Part shown: piece after piece, positions 36,450-36,577 of the stretch
How the letters are laid out: every line of letters begins with the position of its first letter
Position numbering within the stretch: the first letter of the stretch is position 1
Assembly: GCA_035551355.1 (NCBI GenBank)
Contig: DASZNF010000025.1
Span: forward strand, 1 to 36,577
Source of the DNA: DATATV01 sp035551355
GTDB taxonomy: Bacteria > Actinomycetota > Actinomycetes > Mycobacteriales > Pseudonocardiaceae
DNA: 36,577 nucleotides
Reading direction: 5' to 3'
The notes under the pieces: generated by a model
Seen by the model: the letters and a program-made list of their open reading frames with translations, nothing else
Databases searched by the model: none
What the model was told of the DNA's origin: nothing
Program-made: the position numbers and the translations under genes

Positions 36450-36577
36450 GCTGGGTGGACGCTTGCCGCGGTCGGCTAGCACGAACCTAGTGCGCTCCTG
36501 GTGGACACGACAGTGCGACGGACCCGAAAAGGTCCAGACCAATTGAAAGAAGCGGGCCGGGCCGCCTCGAACTCCTG

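Overview
This is a high-GC stretch of chromosome from an actinomycete. It is most like the Pseudonocardiales (Amycolatopsis, Kutzneria, Saccharopolyspora and relatives). Codons end almost always in G or C, GTG starts are common, many adjacent genes overlap by four bases (GTGA or ATGA), and several starts sit 6-8 bases after a TANNNT box as in leaderless transcripts. The right two thirds follow the gene order known from Mycobacterium tuberculosis Rv3683 to Rv3667: metallophosphoesterase, ponA2, whiB4, two Get3/ArsA-like ATPases, DUF4177, ridA, MBL hydrolase, crp, a small membrane protein, nth, TlpA thioredoxin, Nudix CoA hydrolase, marP, ephE-like hydrolase, Rv3669-like membrane protein and acs. 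I identified the organism group from sequence features and memory of these families, not from a search.

Layout. 1-9356: the end of asd, an MFS exporter, a half-size Fur-like zinc protein, a secreted alanine-rich protein, an FMN reductase, Ohr, a patch of two decayed genes (amidohydrolase and DctA relics), a lipoprotein, and a two-gene unit of GH25 lysozyme and S9 peptidase. 9400-9730: repeats and hairpins beside a tRNA-Pro(CGG). 9771-18605: metallophosphoesterase / YqeY (divergent), PonA2 / WhiB4 (divergent), the paired ATPases, a secreted lipase, DUF4177 and RidA. 18721-22966: an insertion relative to mycobacteria, holding two paralogous proteins of unknown function and a Nudix hydrolase, followed by the MBL hydrolase. 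23285-26445: a second beta-clamp gene, a Tat-exported PHP/CehA phosphoesterase and a one-helix membrane protein. 26446-27028: a dense cluster of hairpins, palindromic repeats and one probable tiny gene next to crp. 27029-31841: crp, a small membrane protein, and a tightly coupled nth-tlpA-nudix-marP operon. 31854-36416: ephE-like, Rv3669-like, a coiled-coil protein, an orphan signal peptide and acs.

Much of the content concerns the cell envelope and stress: PonA2 and GH25 act on peptidoglycan; MarP, TlpA and PonA2 relatives matter for acid and oxidative stress in mycobacteria; WhiB4 and Ohr deal with redox; Crp and acs link cAMP and acetate metabolism. The most promising unexplained items are the paralogue pair at 18721-20966, the repeated GAGTCCTGCTC hairpins and tiny cysteine-containing ORF at 26536-27036, the duplicated Nudix/MBL gene junction, and the EphE-like protein lacking its nucleophile. 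I saw no CRISPR array, prophage, insertion sequence or biosynthetic cluster.
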